DNA of 64,000 bases from positions 1 to 64,000 of the forward strand of contig NZ_WMID02000026.1 in the NCBI RefSeq assembly GCF_009711165.2. The letters run 5' to 3'. The notes under the pieces were generated by a model, which did no database searches, was not told the DNA's origin, and saw only the letters and a program-made list of their open reading frames with translations. The position numbers and the translations under genes were made by a program. Of this stretch, positions 36,701-44,793 are shown in pieces (within the stretch, counting starts at the first letter, position 1; each line of letters opens with the position of its first letter). This DNA is from Flavobacterium sp. MC2016-06. Its GTDB lineage: Bacteria; Bacteroidota; Bacteroidia; Flavobacteriales; Flavobacteriaceae.

Positions 36701-37367
36701 GGTAACCTGTTACCATAATCTCTCCTAACTGAACGGTATCTTCTTTTAGTATTACGTTAATTACGCTTTTGCCCTCTACTTTAATTTCTTGTCTAATGTA
36801 TCCTAAATAAGCAAAAGCCAAAGTAGTTTCGCTGTTTACCGCAATAATCTGATATTCACCATTAAAATCAGTTTGAACTCCTCTTCCTGAACCATTATCA
36901 GAAATTGCAGCACCAACTAAAGGCATTCCTTTTTCATCAGTAACTCTACCTTTTACAATAAAACCCTGAGCTTCTTTTACACGAACAGGCTCTGCTTCTG
37001 GTGCTTTTTTAGGTGTTAAAACAATATGGTTTCCCGAAACTTTAAAATCGGTACCTGTATTTTTAAAAATAGTATTCAGTATGGTTTCCATAGAAACTCC
37101 ATTTAAACTAACGTCTATTTTTCTATCTAAATCGACCGATTTTACATTGTATACAAATCTGTAATCTGTAGTATATTCTATTTTTTCTATGACTTTTGCA
37201 ACGGTCATATTATTGGCACTAAAAGACATCTTTGCTTTCTGAGAGTAGGTTACTCCAGCCTGCATTACTGTCAAAGTGGTCAATAAAAATAATGTGGTTA
37301 ATTTCATTCTCAAATCAAATTTCAAAAAAGGCTTGTCGAACCTTATTCTGTTCAATAGTTTTTTCAT
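33798..37367 (-). CDS. SusC/RagA-family TonB-dependent transporter with STN domain
   Basis: The 1189-residue protein has a signal peptide (MKLTTLFLLTTLTVMQAGVT, preceded by about 20 basic residues). An STN (secretin/TonB short N-terminal) domain lies near 45-105 and a carboxypeptidase-D-like beta domain near 135-215. A plug follows (ITVLKDAAASSIYGARAANG), then the 22-strand barrel ending FGVNVNF. The STN domain marks a transducer that signals through an inner-membrane FecR to an ECF sigma factor. Both are encoded just upstream (37584-39624). It pairs with the SusD at 32374. The ligand is unknown; the neighbouring peptidase and thioredoxins suggest a peptide. Confidence 0.95.
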   Translation of the reverse strand: MKKLLNRIRFDKPFLKFDLRMKLTTLFLLTTLTVMQAGVTYSQKAKMSFSANNMTVAKVIEKIEYTTDYRFVYNVKSVDLDRKIDVSLNGVSMETILNTIFKNTGTDFKVSGNHIVLTPKKAPEAEPVRVKEAQGFIVKGRVTDEKGMPLVGAAISDNGSGRGVQTDFNGEYQIIAVNSETTLAFAYLGYIRQEIKVEGKSVINVILKEDTVQLGEIMVTGYQNIKAEQVTGSFSKLKAEDYKEQRLSGLDKILEGRIVGYQDGKIRGTTSMLGATTPLYVIDGFPVENTKLTPYSTIEENLPNLNLEDIESITVLKDAAASSIYGARAANGVVVITTKKAKEGKTTVSFSSNLTVTPYRNYTGNLTDSADIIGLEKGWAAGNPNLQGTNSGSYAQSLLSSAAFTSQGMQAILNGYAGNISQTEMNNRLNSLAGIGYKYYDDVAKYAKRDQYFTQQNVSLGSATEKNSFNASLTYKGNKFEDKYTENQSVGINLKNTTQINNWLSLDLGTYINYSKGDTQSYNPLTQQDYKVQPYNQLVNADGSNFTSTAASRYNNYTLQSMQTYGLYNMDITPMDELGRNLTKNKNFSNRTFAKFNVKFSNAFSYNAMFQYEYSADRASQLRDKESFSVRSQVNGLATIVNNKAVYNLPYGDIINDADQFTNAYNFRQQLNFNQTFGEVHDFSAIAGMEIRHTKLEYGNNTRYGWDEQTLSFTPVNQADLLKVYGTVFGGSIAQQNFSLEKELVNRYVSFYGTGGYTYSKKYSLTGSVRLDRSNLWGTDNKFQNKPTWSTGAGWNIDKESFFDVSWVDMLKLRASYGIGGNIAKDSAPYLTAYYSANPNVGGIQGSVNARPNPELSWEKTTTTDIGVDFSLFKSRLSGTFDVYNKKGQDLLANSVGIPTEGFGYDTYTLNNGEMTNKGVEVSLRGTIIKTPSFSWDASILYAYNKNEVNYVNVEAPVYYLQLDYPSAYPRVGKNYNSIYGYKWAGLSAKGLPQVYDASGNAVVYNPADLDAIHDYGSTVPKQSGSFHTSVNYKNFSLSALFIYALGHKIRNTFLPMLNNNYSQALGSYVADITVVNKNIVNRWQQPGDEAFTNIPRAVYEYDSDFSSDSRDIYRYADINILDASNVKLSNVSLAYQMPSALMKKVRLDGIRFNLNAENVFTVAKSRDAKFLLGGYQSPSIVFGVNVNF

Positions 37368-37583
37368 ACTTTTAAATGTTTTTAATTGTGGTTGGTTAGT
37401 TGACTGACCGCTTATTCTACCGGGAAATGTTGGCGCATTTTCCGGTTTTTTGCTTCATAACGGTCCTTTTTCTGGATTTTGCTACATAGGCTTTTTTTAT
37501 TTTAGATTGTTGATTTTAGATTTTAGATTATTCTAAACTTTTTACTAATCACTTTTTACTAATCACTTTTCACTAATTACTAA

Positions 37584-38735
37584 TTACTTAATAATAATCT
37601 GATCTCCATTTATTTTATAATCAATAGAATAACTATCGCTGAAATATTTTAAAACTACTTCTATTGGTTCATTGTCAAAACGAGCGTTGAAAATTTCTTT
37701 TCCCAGCATTTTATTTCTGTTGATAAATGTGACATTATAATTACGTTCTAGTTTTTTGATAATGGCATCAAAAGAGGCATTTTTAAAAACTAAACTTCCT
37801 TTTACCCAAGACGTGTAATAATCGGTATTGACACTTTCTGTTGTAATTTTCTGCTGACCTTTTATATTGGTACCTTTTAATCCCGGCGTTAAATACGTCT
37901 GATTGTCTGCGGCTTTTTTGTCTTTGTAAAGCGAAACTTTTCCTTCTACCAAAACTATATCTGTCGTAACATCTTCTGTATAAGTACTTACGTTAAATTT
38001 CGTTCCAAGGACTTCTACATTTACTTCCTGCGTATTTACGGTAAACGGATGTTTCTTGTCTTTTGAAACTTCAAAAAAGGCTTCACCAATTAAATACACT
38101 TGTCGATTTTGATTTTTCTGAAACTTCACCGGAAATCTTAAAGACGATCCTGAATTTAAATGTACTACTGTTCCGTCTGATAATTCGATTTCAAACTTCT
38201 TTCCGTATGGAATTCGCAATGTATTGTAAACTAATCTTCCATCTGAGAAAGCATCGGTATAAACCAATTTACCTTTGGTTTGTCTTCCTATTACTTTTCC
38301 GAATTTATCAGTAAGATTTCTGCTCGTTGCTGGATCTAGTGTTTCTACCGATTCGTTGTCTAACTGTAAAACAATTTCATCTTCTTTTGGAATTACTACA
38401 TTTGGTTTAGCTTTTAAAACATCGCTGCTTTTATAAAAATAAAAACACCCTAAGACTACAACCAAAATTGCGGCGTATTTATAATACGATGAAAATCTTC
38501 TCTTAACAAAAACATTACTTTCTGCTTGCACTCTTTCTGTCAATTGTTTTCTCACTTCACTTGAATCAAATTTGTGCATCGCAGCATCTATTGCAAAATT
38601 GGTTTTTACAAAATCCTTAAACACAGTTTGATTCTCTTCGTCTTCCAACCATTTTGTCAAGGTTTCTATTTCTTCTTGACTTGCTTGATTGGTGATGAAT
38701 TTCACAATTAACCGTTCTGACTTTTTCACTGTCAT
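37584..38735 (-). CDS. FecR-family anti-sigma factor
   Basis: The start is MTVKKSERLIVKFITNQAS at 38735 (383 residues); a longer frame adds a short unrelated leader. A cytoplasmic N-terminal part is followed by one membrane segment near residues 85-105 (AAILVVVLGCFYFYK) and the periplasmic FecR beta domain (RIPYGKKFEIELSDGTVVHL). The C-terminal DUF4974 domain (FDAIIKKLERNYNVTFINR) is the STN-like contact. It holds the ECF sigma factor until the SusC STN domain signals ligand. It is divergent from the sigma gene and 216 bases from susC; that gap holds only AT-rich runs with ACTAATCACTTTT repeats. Confidence 0.95.
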   Translation of the reverse strand: MTVKKSERLIVKFITNQASQEEIETLTKWLEDEENQTVFKDFVKTNFAIDAAMHKFDSSEVRKQLTERVQAESNVFVKRRFSSYYKYAAILVVVLGCFYFYKSSDVLKAKPNVVIPKEDEIVLQLDNESVETLDPATSRNLTDKFGKVIGRQTKGKLVYTDAFSDGRLVYNTLRIPYGKKFEIELSDGTVVHLNSGSSLRFPVKFQKNQNRQVYLIGEAFFEVSKDKKHPFTVNTQEVNVEVLGTKFNVSTYTEDVTTDIVLVEGKVSLYKDKKAADNQTYLTPGLKGTNIKGQQKITTESVNTDYYTSWVKGSLVFKNASFDAIIKKLERNYNVTFINRNKMLGKEIFNARFDNEPIEVVLKYFSDSYSIDYKINGDQIIIK

Positions 38736-38898
38736 TTTACTTCTTTTTAATATTATTACGAAGCTAAAAAACAAAACCCTAACAATTTGATAAAGTTTTT
38801 TTCATTTTGATGAATTTTTTATTATTTGAGCGTTTTTTCGTTCAATTTAAAATTTCAAAAACTATACTATTTCTATATAGTTAATAAAACAAATCATA

Positions 38899-38906
38899 TA
38901 TCTTTG
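38899..38906 (+). promoter_or_regulatory. Candidate -7 element, sigma-factor gene (distal)
   Basis: TATCTTTG matches TAnnTTTG, 120 bases before the ATG of the ECF sigma gene. It would give a normal untranslated leader, unlike the proximal candidate at 38990-39022. Confidence 0.35.
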
Positions 38907-38989
38907 CCTTTTCAGTTGGTTTTTTATTTGTAATAAAATTCAAATAGAAAATAAACAAAAAGCAGTTTTTTGGCAAATAAGCAAGCATT

Positions 38990-39022
38990 TTTGATCGTGA
39001 AAATTATAAATTTATATATTTG
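38990..39022 (+). promoter_or_regulatory. Candidate promoter, sigma-factor gene (proximal)
   Basis: TTTG at 38990-38993 and TATATTTG at 39015-39022 are separated by 21 bases, close to the Bacteroidota TTTG/TAnnTTTG arrangement. Transcription would begin at or next to the ATG at 39028, giving a leaderless message. Confidence 0.35.
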
Positions 39023-39027
39023 TTTCT

Positions 39028-39624
39028 ATGAAAACCGATGATTACAACGATAACGATATACTAATTGAGTCTCTTAGAAATGGAGATGAAAAAGCCTATA
39101 CGTACCTCATCGATACTTACCATCATAAACTTTGCGTGTATGCTAACAGCCTGGTTAAGAATGTTTACAGTGCAGAAGATATTGTCCAGAATGTTTTTAT
39201 AAAGGTTTGGGAACAACGTACAAGATTAAAAACAGATCACGCCTTAAAGAGTTTTCTCTATAAATTGGTTTACAATGAATTTATTGATTTGTACCGAAAA
39301 AATCAATCTTTGTTTTCTCTAGAAAAATCGTATTATGATGCTCTGAACGGTATTATTCAGGAAGATGAATCGGAGTCTTTTCAACGAATTCTGAATGTTG
39401 TGAATAAGGAAATTCAGAACCTGCCTCCAAAATGCAAAGAGGTTTTTATTTTGAGTAAAAAAGAAGGCTTGACTAATATCGAAATCGCCGAACATCTTGA
39501 CGTTTCTATTAAAACTGTTGAAGCTCAAATTACAAAAGCATTTTCTATACTTCGTTTATCATTAGAAGAAAAAATAAAAAGCGTTCTGTTTTTATTGTTT
39601 GGGAAAAGGAAACTCTTTGTTTAA
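39028..39624 (+). CDS. ECF RNA polymerase sigma factor (FecI-like)
   Basis: The 198-residue protein has sigma region 2 (YLIDTYHHKLCVYANSLVKN and AEDIVQNVFIKVWEQ) and region 4 (LPPKCKEVFILSKKEGLTNI, then EIAEHLDVSIKTVEAQITKA). There is no extra domain. It belongs to the Bacteroidota group that pairs with FecR anti-sigma factors and STN-type SusC proteins, and lies divergently from that FecR. When released it should transcribe the susC-susD unit at 37367-32374. The gene is followed by 455 bases filled with repeats. Confidence 0.95.
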   Translation: MKTDDYNDNDILIESLRNGDEKAYTYLIDTYHHKLCVYANSLVKNVYSAEDIVQNVFIKVWEQRTRLKTDHALKSFLYKLVYNEFIDLYRKNQSLFSLEKSYYDALNGIIQEDESESFQRILNVVNKEIQNLPPKCKEVFILSKKEGLTNIEIAEHLDVSIKTVEAQITKAFSILRLSLEEKIKSVLFLLFGKRKLFV

Positions 39625-39645
39625 ACTTTGTGGATAATTGGAGCG

Positions 39646-40010
39646 GAGACGCACTGCTGTGCGCCTCTACAGTAAAAAAAATGACGCCTATTGATTTTTC
39701 AACAATAAAATTAGCCCATTAAATTTCCACAATTTATTCCGTAGAGGCGCACTGCTGTGCGTCTACAACCCAATTGGACATTACGATGTTCCATTTTGCA
39801 ATAATTGAAAAATTACGATATTGCGTTTATGTTGATTTTTTCCAATTGAACGTTATAATATTTACGTTTATTTTGGATCGGTTACTGTGCGGGAGACGCA
39901 CTGCTGTGCGCCTCTACAGTAAAAAAATGGTGCATATTGGTTTTCAACAATAAAAATAACACCCATTAAATTTCCACAATATATTCCGTAGAGGCGCACA
40001 GCAGTGCATC
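39646..40010. repeat. Two tandem units of repeat family C (GTAGAGGCGCAC...)
   Basis: Four short palindromic modules (39646-39670, 39741-39766, 39893-39917, 39988-40010) built from GTAGAGGCGCAC and its complement around GCAGTGCG lie here. Modules 1-2 and 3-4 form two similar 120-base units with the shared interior AAATTTCCACAAT and CAACAATAAAA, so one unit was duplicated. More modules lie at 54525-54800. No gene is present. Confidence 0.85.
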
Positions 40011-40036
40011 TTACATCACGTTTATAATACAAAAAA

Positions 40037-40065
40037 CTTTGTCAAAGTTTTAAACTTTGACAAAG
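40037..40065 (-). terminator. Palindromic repeat family A, copy 3, acting as terminator
   Basis: CTTTGTCAAAG and CTTTGACAAAG form a perfect stem; on the minus strand it is followed by TTTTTTG, just 15 bases past the esterase stop. A repeat copy has probably been adopted as terminator. Confidence 0.7.
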
Positions 40066-40079
40066 GCAAAAGAATTCAA

Positions 40080-42002
40080 TTATTTTTTATCCTTTAATGA
40101 AGCTTCAAATGGCGAAGCAGGTAAATTTTCTTTATTATACAAATTTGCTCCTTCTGGATTATCTGCCCAAGCGTATCTTACTTTTATAGGATTTGCAATT
40201 GATGCATTTGAAACTATAATTTTATCGCCTTCTATAACGGCATCTGCCCAAACAAATTTTCCGTCGTTTCCTGCAATTGCAAAGCCTTTTAGCGGTGTAT
40301 TATTTTTAGCAATTAATCCTGATCCAACATCTGAAAAACTCAAGATCAGTTTATTTTCTTTTTGTTCTAATGCTTTAAAAGTTGGACCGGAAGCAACTAA
40401 ATTTTTCTCTCCATAAACCAGTTTTCTCGCTTGAAGCGAAAGTCTTTTTCCAACATCGTATTTATTTAATGGATGAATGTCGTTCCATTCGCCTAAATCT
40501 ATTGTAACCGCCAATCCTGTGTTTGGAATTGCTAATGTATTTAACTGCTGCTGTCTTAATGCTGCCCAATTACTTTCGCCTGGTTCCATTTTTACGTCCA
40601 TAAAATTAGTAAGTTGTACAACTAAAAAGGGTAATTTTTCGTTATTCCATTGTGTTCTCAAATTGTCAATTAAGGTTTGCATTAAAGAAAAATATTCAGA
40701 CGGGATTTTGGTGCTTGATTCGCCTTGATACCAAAGCACGCCTTTTATTGGATAATTTTTTAATGGCGCAATCATAGCATTATAAAGCCCGACTGGTTTC
40801 CATCTCACGAAAGTTTGTCCCGGTAACGGCAGCATTTTTGCTCCTAATTTATATTTCCATAAACCTTTTAAATCAATTGTATCATTCCCTAAAGTCAGTT
40901 CGTATGGTTTATCGGTTACAAAACCACCTCTTCCTGTATTATTTATTACTCGAATGCTGATTTCGTTTTTGCCTTCTTTTAAAAAATTAGCATTAAATGA
41001 ATAAATTCTTGGCGGATACATATATGATGTTGTTCCGACAAAACTACCGTTTACGTAAACTGAATCGGCATCGACAATTCGGCCTAAAACCAATTTTGCC
41101 GTTGTTGCATTTACTTTAGCAGCCGTAAACTCTTTTCTAAACCAAACTACTCCGTTTACATTTCCTAATTCACCGTCTGCCCAATATCCTGGAACATTCA
41201 TTGTTTTCCAATCTGAATCTTCTAGTTCTGGTTCTGACCATTTTTTTAAACCAATATCTGTAGAGTTTGCCAATTGGTACCAATTGCTGCTTACTTTTTT
41301 ATCGTTTTCGTCTATCTTTTTTTCTAAAGTTCCGTCTTTAAATTTCATGTATTCCTTATCGTATTCTGGAAACTTTCTAATTCCTGCTTCGCTTATCCAT
41401 GATTCGGCTGGCGAACCGCCCAAAGCGCTGTTGATTATTCCGATTGGAATTTTATATTTTTCATAGATTTCGCTTGCAAAAAAATAACCAACTCCCGAAA
41501 ATTGTAAAACGCTAACTGGATTTGCTGAAATCCATTCGCCTGACGAAAAATCAACTCTTTCGTTTGCAAAATAATATTCATCGGGTACTAAAAACTGTCT
41601 GATATTCGGATTTTCAGATTTTGCGATTACGTCTTTATATTTATCCTTCAAACGATCCATTGGAAGTTCCATATTCGATTGTCCAGAGCAAAGCCAAACG
41701 TCTCCAAAAAGAATATTTTTCAATGTAATTGTATTACTAGCTTTTAAGGTCATTTCGTAAGGACCGCCTGCTTTTTGTGACGGCAGAACGATTGTCCATT
41801 TTCCGTCTTCGCTGGTTGTCGTTTTGTACGTTTTATGATTAAAATCTAGTTCGATTTTTTCTTTTGGCGACGCCCAGCCCCAAATGTTTACTTTGGTATC
41901 GCGCTGTAAAACCATTCCGTCGCTTATTAAACGTGGTAGTTTTATTTGGGAATATAGACTTACACTTAAAAGGAACGTAAAGAATAATGTTGTTTTTTTC
42001 AT
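40080..42002 (-). CDS. SASA-family (sialate O-acetylesterase-type) esterase, probable xylan deacetylase
   Basis: The start is MKKTTLFFTFLLSVSLYSQ at 42002 (signal peptide, 640 residues). The SGNH-like catalytic Ser is S109 in LCSGQSNMELPM, and the Asp-His pair appears as NDIHPLNKYDVGKR near the C-terminus. VLWYQGESS is the family's block III. A jelly-roll insert (about 280-380) interrupts the hydrolase fold, as usual for this family. The family is named for sialic acid, but in xylan loci these proteins remove acetyl groups from xylo-oligosaccharides, and that is the more likely job beside GH10 and GH43 enzymes. Periplasmic or surface. Confidence 0.88.
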   Translation of the reverse strand: MKKTTLFFTFLLSVSLYSQIKLPRLISDGMVLQRDTKVNIWGWASPKEKIELDFNHKTYKTTTSEDGKWTIVLPSQKAGGPYEMTLKASNTITLKNILFGDVWLCSGQSNMELPMDRLKDKYKDVIAKSENPNIRQFLVPDEYYFANERVDFSSGEWISANPVSVLQFSGVGYFFASEIYEKYKIPIGIINSALGGSPAESWISEAGIRKFPEYDKEYMKFKDGTLEKKIDENDKKVSSNWYQLANSTDIGLKKWSEPELEDSDWKTMNVPGYWADGELGNVNGVVWFRKEFTAAKVNATTAKLVLGRIVDADSVYVNGSFVGTTSYMYPPRIYSFNANFLKEGKNEISIRVINNTGRGGFVTDKPYELTLGNDTIDLKGLWKYKLGAKMLPLPGQTFVRWKPVGLYNAMIAPLKNYPIKGVLWYQGESSTKIPSEYFSLMQTLIDNLRTQWNNEKLPFLVVQLTNFMDVKMEPGESNWAALRQQQLNTLAIPNTGLAVTIDLGEWNDIHPLNKYDVGKRLSLQARKLVYGEKNLVASGPTFKALEQKENKLILSFSDVGSGLIAKNNTPLKGFAIAGNDGKFVWADAVIEGDKIIVSNASIANPIKVRYAWADNPEGANLYNKENLPASPFEASLKDKK

Positions 42003-42020
42003 TTGATGTTTATTTTTTTT

Positions 42021-42390
42021 GCCACGAATTACACTAATTTTCACTAATTTTTTTGTGTTCTGTTTTTATTGAATTAAAAAGTAATTCGTGGAAATTTGTG
42101 TAATTCGTGGCGAATATTTTTTCTTTTTTGCCACAGATTAAAAAGATTACCACTGATTTTTTTTAATCTTTTTAATCTGTGGCGAATATTTTTTCTTTTT
42201 TGCCACAGATTAAAAAGATTAGCACTGATTTTTTTTTAATCTTTTTAATCCTTTATCCCGATAGCTATCGGGAGTGGCTTAATATTTTTTTCTTTTTACC
42301 ACGAATTACACTAATTTTCACTAATTTTTCTTTGCTCTGTTTATTCAATTAAAATAGTAATTCGTGGAAATTTGTGTAATTGGTGGCGAA
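42021..42390. repeat. Cluster of paired-arm repeats (GCCACGAATTACAC / GCCACAGATTAAAAAG)
   Basis: Four hairpin-forming units follow one another. Two carry arms like CCACGAATTACACTAAT with ATTCGTGG at the far end (about 42021-42112 and 42298-42390). Two carry CCACAGATTAAAAAGATT with AATCTTTTTAATCTGTGG (about 42140-42250). A TCCCGATAGCTATCGGGA palindrome lies at 42256-42273. There is no gene; this fills the space between the esterase and the GH35 gene. Confidence 0.8.
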
Positions 42391-42398
42391 CTAAAATA

Positions 42399-42425
42399 CC
42401 TAACAGGTTTTGGAAACCTGTTAGG
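42399..42425 (-). terminator. Hairpin (CCTAACAGGTTT...) after the GH35 gene
   Basis: CCTAACAGGTTT and AAACCTGTTAGG pair around a GG-containing loop, 12 bases past the stop at 42438. The same hairpin lies past xylA at 55111-55143, so it is both a repeat and a probable terminator. A clear U tract is missing here. Confidence 0.6.
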
Positions 42426-42437
42426 ATAGATAATTAC

Positions 42438-44066
42438 TTATTCGTACGTGTACAGTTTTATTTTTTGAATTTCGTAATCGCCTACTGAAATTCTAACATG
42501 TCTGCCTTGATGGGTTTGATCTCCGTTGAAATGGCGGATTGTTCTCCAAACATCATTGTCAAATTTACCTTGATCTACTTTTAAGATTCCAGCGTTTAGA
42601 GTATCATTTTTTAAAGGTTTAAAAGTTACTACAATTCCAGAACCTGCGATGTAAAATTCGTCTGGTGCAATTTCAATGATAATAGCGCTCGACATTGGCC
42701 AAGTTGCCTCTTTTGCTCCGTCTGACCAATTTAAAGTATAATCATGTTTGAATGTAAATTCGTAATTGCCTAATTTGATAATTTGTACTGCATTTTCTTT
42801 GTCTAAAAGTACACCTTCAATTTTATTAACTCCTTTGTATTGCTCGATTGTCGGCGTTAATTGTTTTACTAAATCGTATATTTTCCCAAGCGGTTCTTTT
42901 TTACCGTCTTCAACAGATTCTATAGAAAAAGGCGAAAAACCAATAGCTTCATAATGTCCAATCGCGTACAATCCCTTGAAAGGTGCTGTCACATCAAACT
43001 TGTGTTCGGGAATAAACAACGGATCTCCTTGACGGGTAAATAAATCATTCCAATGTTTAAAGTTTGGATTGTAAAAATCTGGTGCTAGAAAATCTATATT
43101 GTTTCCTGCAGCTTTCCAAACGTCCATTACGTGCGGTAAAGGGCCTGCGCTTGGATATTGACCTGGCTTTTTTTCGGGCGCGTTTAAGGCAGCGTTTACA
43201 TACATCGGAATTCCGTATGCGTCTTTTCCTGCTTTGGTAACTTTATTGGTGAATTTTGAAAAATACCAAGCCATAAAAATTTCATCTGTCTGAAGTCCTT
43301 TTCCAAAAACAGTTTCCCAGTTTCCAGAAGTTTTAAAACCATTTTTTTTCCATAGTTCTAAAAATTCGGGTACTAGTTTTTCTTTGTTTTTCTGGAGGTA
43401 TTGCAATAATTCTTTTGGCACTTCTTTTTGGAATGCTTCATTGGCTAATGGATGATAATCTCTTGCGGTTGGTAACATTCCGATTTCATTTTCTACTTGA
43501 ATCATGATCACGGTCTGCTCTTTTTGATCAAAGTTTTTTATGTGTGCCATTAATTTCTGGAAGATATTTATATCGGCCTGTAAATTGTTTTCGCTAAAAG
43601 GCGTTAAAATCTCATGACTTTGATTCTTATCGTCTTTGATTCTCGGATATTTTTTCTGATTTAATTTTACCCAAGCCGGCGCATGGCTCGACATGCTGTT
43701 TTTCCATGATCCAAACCAAAGAAAAACCAATTTCAGGTTTTCTCTTCTGGCTCTTAGAATCAAATCATCAACTAAAGAAAAATCAAATTTGCCTTCTTCT
43801 GGCTCAATCAATTCCCAATAAATTGGAGTTAAAACGGTATTCAGATTCATGTCGGTCAACTTTGTCCAAATTGGCTCCATGCTTTCCATGCTTGTTGCTG
43901 AGGAATTTCCTAATTCACCGCCACGGATCAGAAATGGTTTTCCGTTGACTATTAATTGTGTTTTGTTTCCTTTTTTTTGAAGGCTTGGTATTGCATTTTG
44001 ACTTACGGCCAATTGCGTTACTAATATTGCTGCTAAAAGAAATCTGTTTTTTGGAATATTAAACAT
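42438..44066 (-). CDS. GH35-like glycosidase with DUF5597 domain
   Basis: The start is MFNIPKNRFLLAAILVTQLA at 44066 (signal peptide, 542 residues); the longer frame has no signal character. The TIM barrel shows GKPFLIRGGELGNSS near the N-terminus, the acid/base Glu in IQVENEIGML and a nucleophile candidate in PLFIPEHKF. The C-terminal part (from about 430) matches DUF5597 with GRHVRISVGDYE. GH35 enzymes with this tail act as beta-galactosidases or related exo-enzymes, and in xylan loci they may remove side-chain sugars. Exported. It is 430 bases upstream of the esterase, so probably a separate transcript. Confidence 0.85.
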   Translation of the reverse strand: MFNIPKNRFLLAAILVTQLAVSQNAIPSLQKKGNKTQLIVNGKPFLIRGGELGNSSATSMESMEPIWTKLTDMNLNTVLTPIYWELIEPEEGKFDFSLVDDLILRARRENLKLVFLWFGSWKNSMSSHAPAWVKLNQKKYPRIKDDKNQSHEILTPFSENNLQADINIFQKLMAHIKNFDQKEQTVIMIQVENEIGMLPTARDYHPLANEAFQKEVPKELLQYLQKNKEKLVPEFLELWKKNGFKTSGNWETVFGKGLQTDEIFMAWYFSKFTNKVTKAGKDAYGIPMYVNAALNAPEKKPGQYPSAGPLPHVMDVWKAAGNNIDFLAPDFYNPNFKHWNDLFTRQGDPLFIPEHKFDVTAPFKGLYAIGHYEAIGFSPFSIESVEDGKKEPLGKIYDLVKQLTPTIEQYKGVNKIEGVLLDKENAVQIIKLGNYEFTFKHDYTLNWSDGAKEATWPMSSAIIIEIAPDEFYIAGSGIVVTFKPLKNDTLNAGILKVDQGKFDNDVWRTIRHFNGDQTHQGRHVRISVGDYEIQKIKLYTYE

Positions 44067-44160
44067 ATTGTTTATTTTAATATTAAAAATCATTGATGTC
44101 TGATAAAATTTTTCTAAGAATATGCTAACTGCCATTTACAATAGGCTTTAGAATGATTTA

Positions 44161-44297
44161 AAAAAAAATCCGTTTTATCTGCGTCTTTACGAAGTAAATC
44201 CGTTTTTATCTGTGTCTCAATTCACCTGTTGCATATAGAACACGGATGAAACTGATTCGCTATCGCGAAGACGCAGATTTACGCGGGTTTTTATTTT
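44161..44297. repeat. Interspersed repeat, copy 2 (inverse of 16849-16975)
   Basis: The reverse complement of this segment matches 16849-16975, with shared blocks TCTTCGCGATAGCGAATCAG and TTTACTTCGTAAAGACGC. It lies upstream of the GH35 gene. The long frames that cross both copies are by-products of the repeat. Confidence 0.8.
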
Positions 44298-44477
44298 AAT
44301 CGGACAATAAATTGTTTTGATTCTGCTGTAAAAGTTAAGGAATAAATAATCCATACTATAAATCCTTTGTTGTGGAATTATAGTATGGATATCTGTTGAG
44401 TGTGATTTTTCTAACCAATTTTCTACAATCTTGTCACGCAGATTTTGCAGATTATAGAGATTCAATTCGCTCTTTTT

Positions 44478-44561
44478 GTCATTCCGAGGAACGAGGAATC
44501 TCCACAAGAATCTCCACAAAGATGGCTTAGCAAATGAAGATTCCTCGTTCCTCGGAATGAC
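44478..44561. repeat. Paired-arm repeat family B, diverged copy (GTCATTCCGAGGAAC)
   Basis: Arms GTCATTCCGAGGAACGAGGA and TCCTCGTTCCTCGGAATGAC enclose about 44 bases. A further half-unit (TCTCGACTTCGCTCGAAATGAC) ends at about 44625. Confidence 0.8.
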
Positions 44562-44653
44562 AAATACTGCATTTAATAATCAGTATTTGCTCTCGAGTTG
44601 ATTTCTCGACTTCGCTCGAAATGACAAGCTTTACGCGTAAACTATGTGTCTTT

Positions 44654-44686
44654 AGCTTTGTCAAAGTTTTAAACTTTGACAAAGCT
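44654..44686. repeat. Palindromic repeat family A, copy 4
   Basis: AGCTTTGTCAAAG and CTTTGACAAAGCT arms, same as the other copies. It lies about 110 bases past the GH10 stop codon. The rest of 44067-44793 has no gene. Confidence 0.85.
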
Positions 44687-44793
44687 TCTCGTAATACTAA
44701 AACTTCTTACGTATCGACTTCTGCAAACATAGGATGACAAAACTATGTCTCAATCTAATAGAAAAAAAATAATCACACTCAACTATTTTAAAA

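Noticed and set aside
39646..40010. Regular short repeats that might be a CRISPR array
   Set aside because: Only four palindromic modules with unequal and related spacers, no leader and no cas genes; they match dispersed repeats elsewhere in the window.
42021..42390. Possible insertion sequence or its terminal repeats
   Set aside because: The paired arms are stacked, short and without any transposase frame or target duplication; they read as hairpin repeats only.
44217..44519. A 100-codon minus-strand frame containing NLRLRDSESVSSVFYMQ, and a plus-strand frame at 16794-16979 with the same peptide
   Set aside because: Both frames cross the two copies of one interspersed DNA repeat in opposite orientation relative to the genes. 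The shared peptide comes from the repeat, the flanking parts differ, and there is no start signal.
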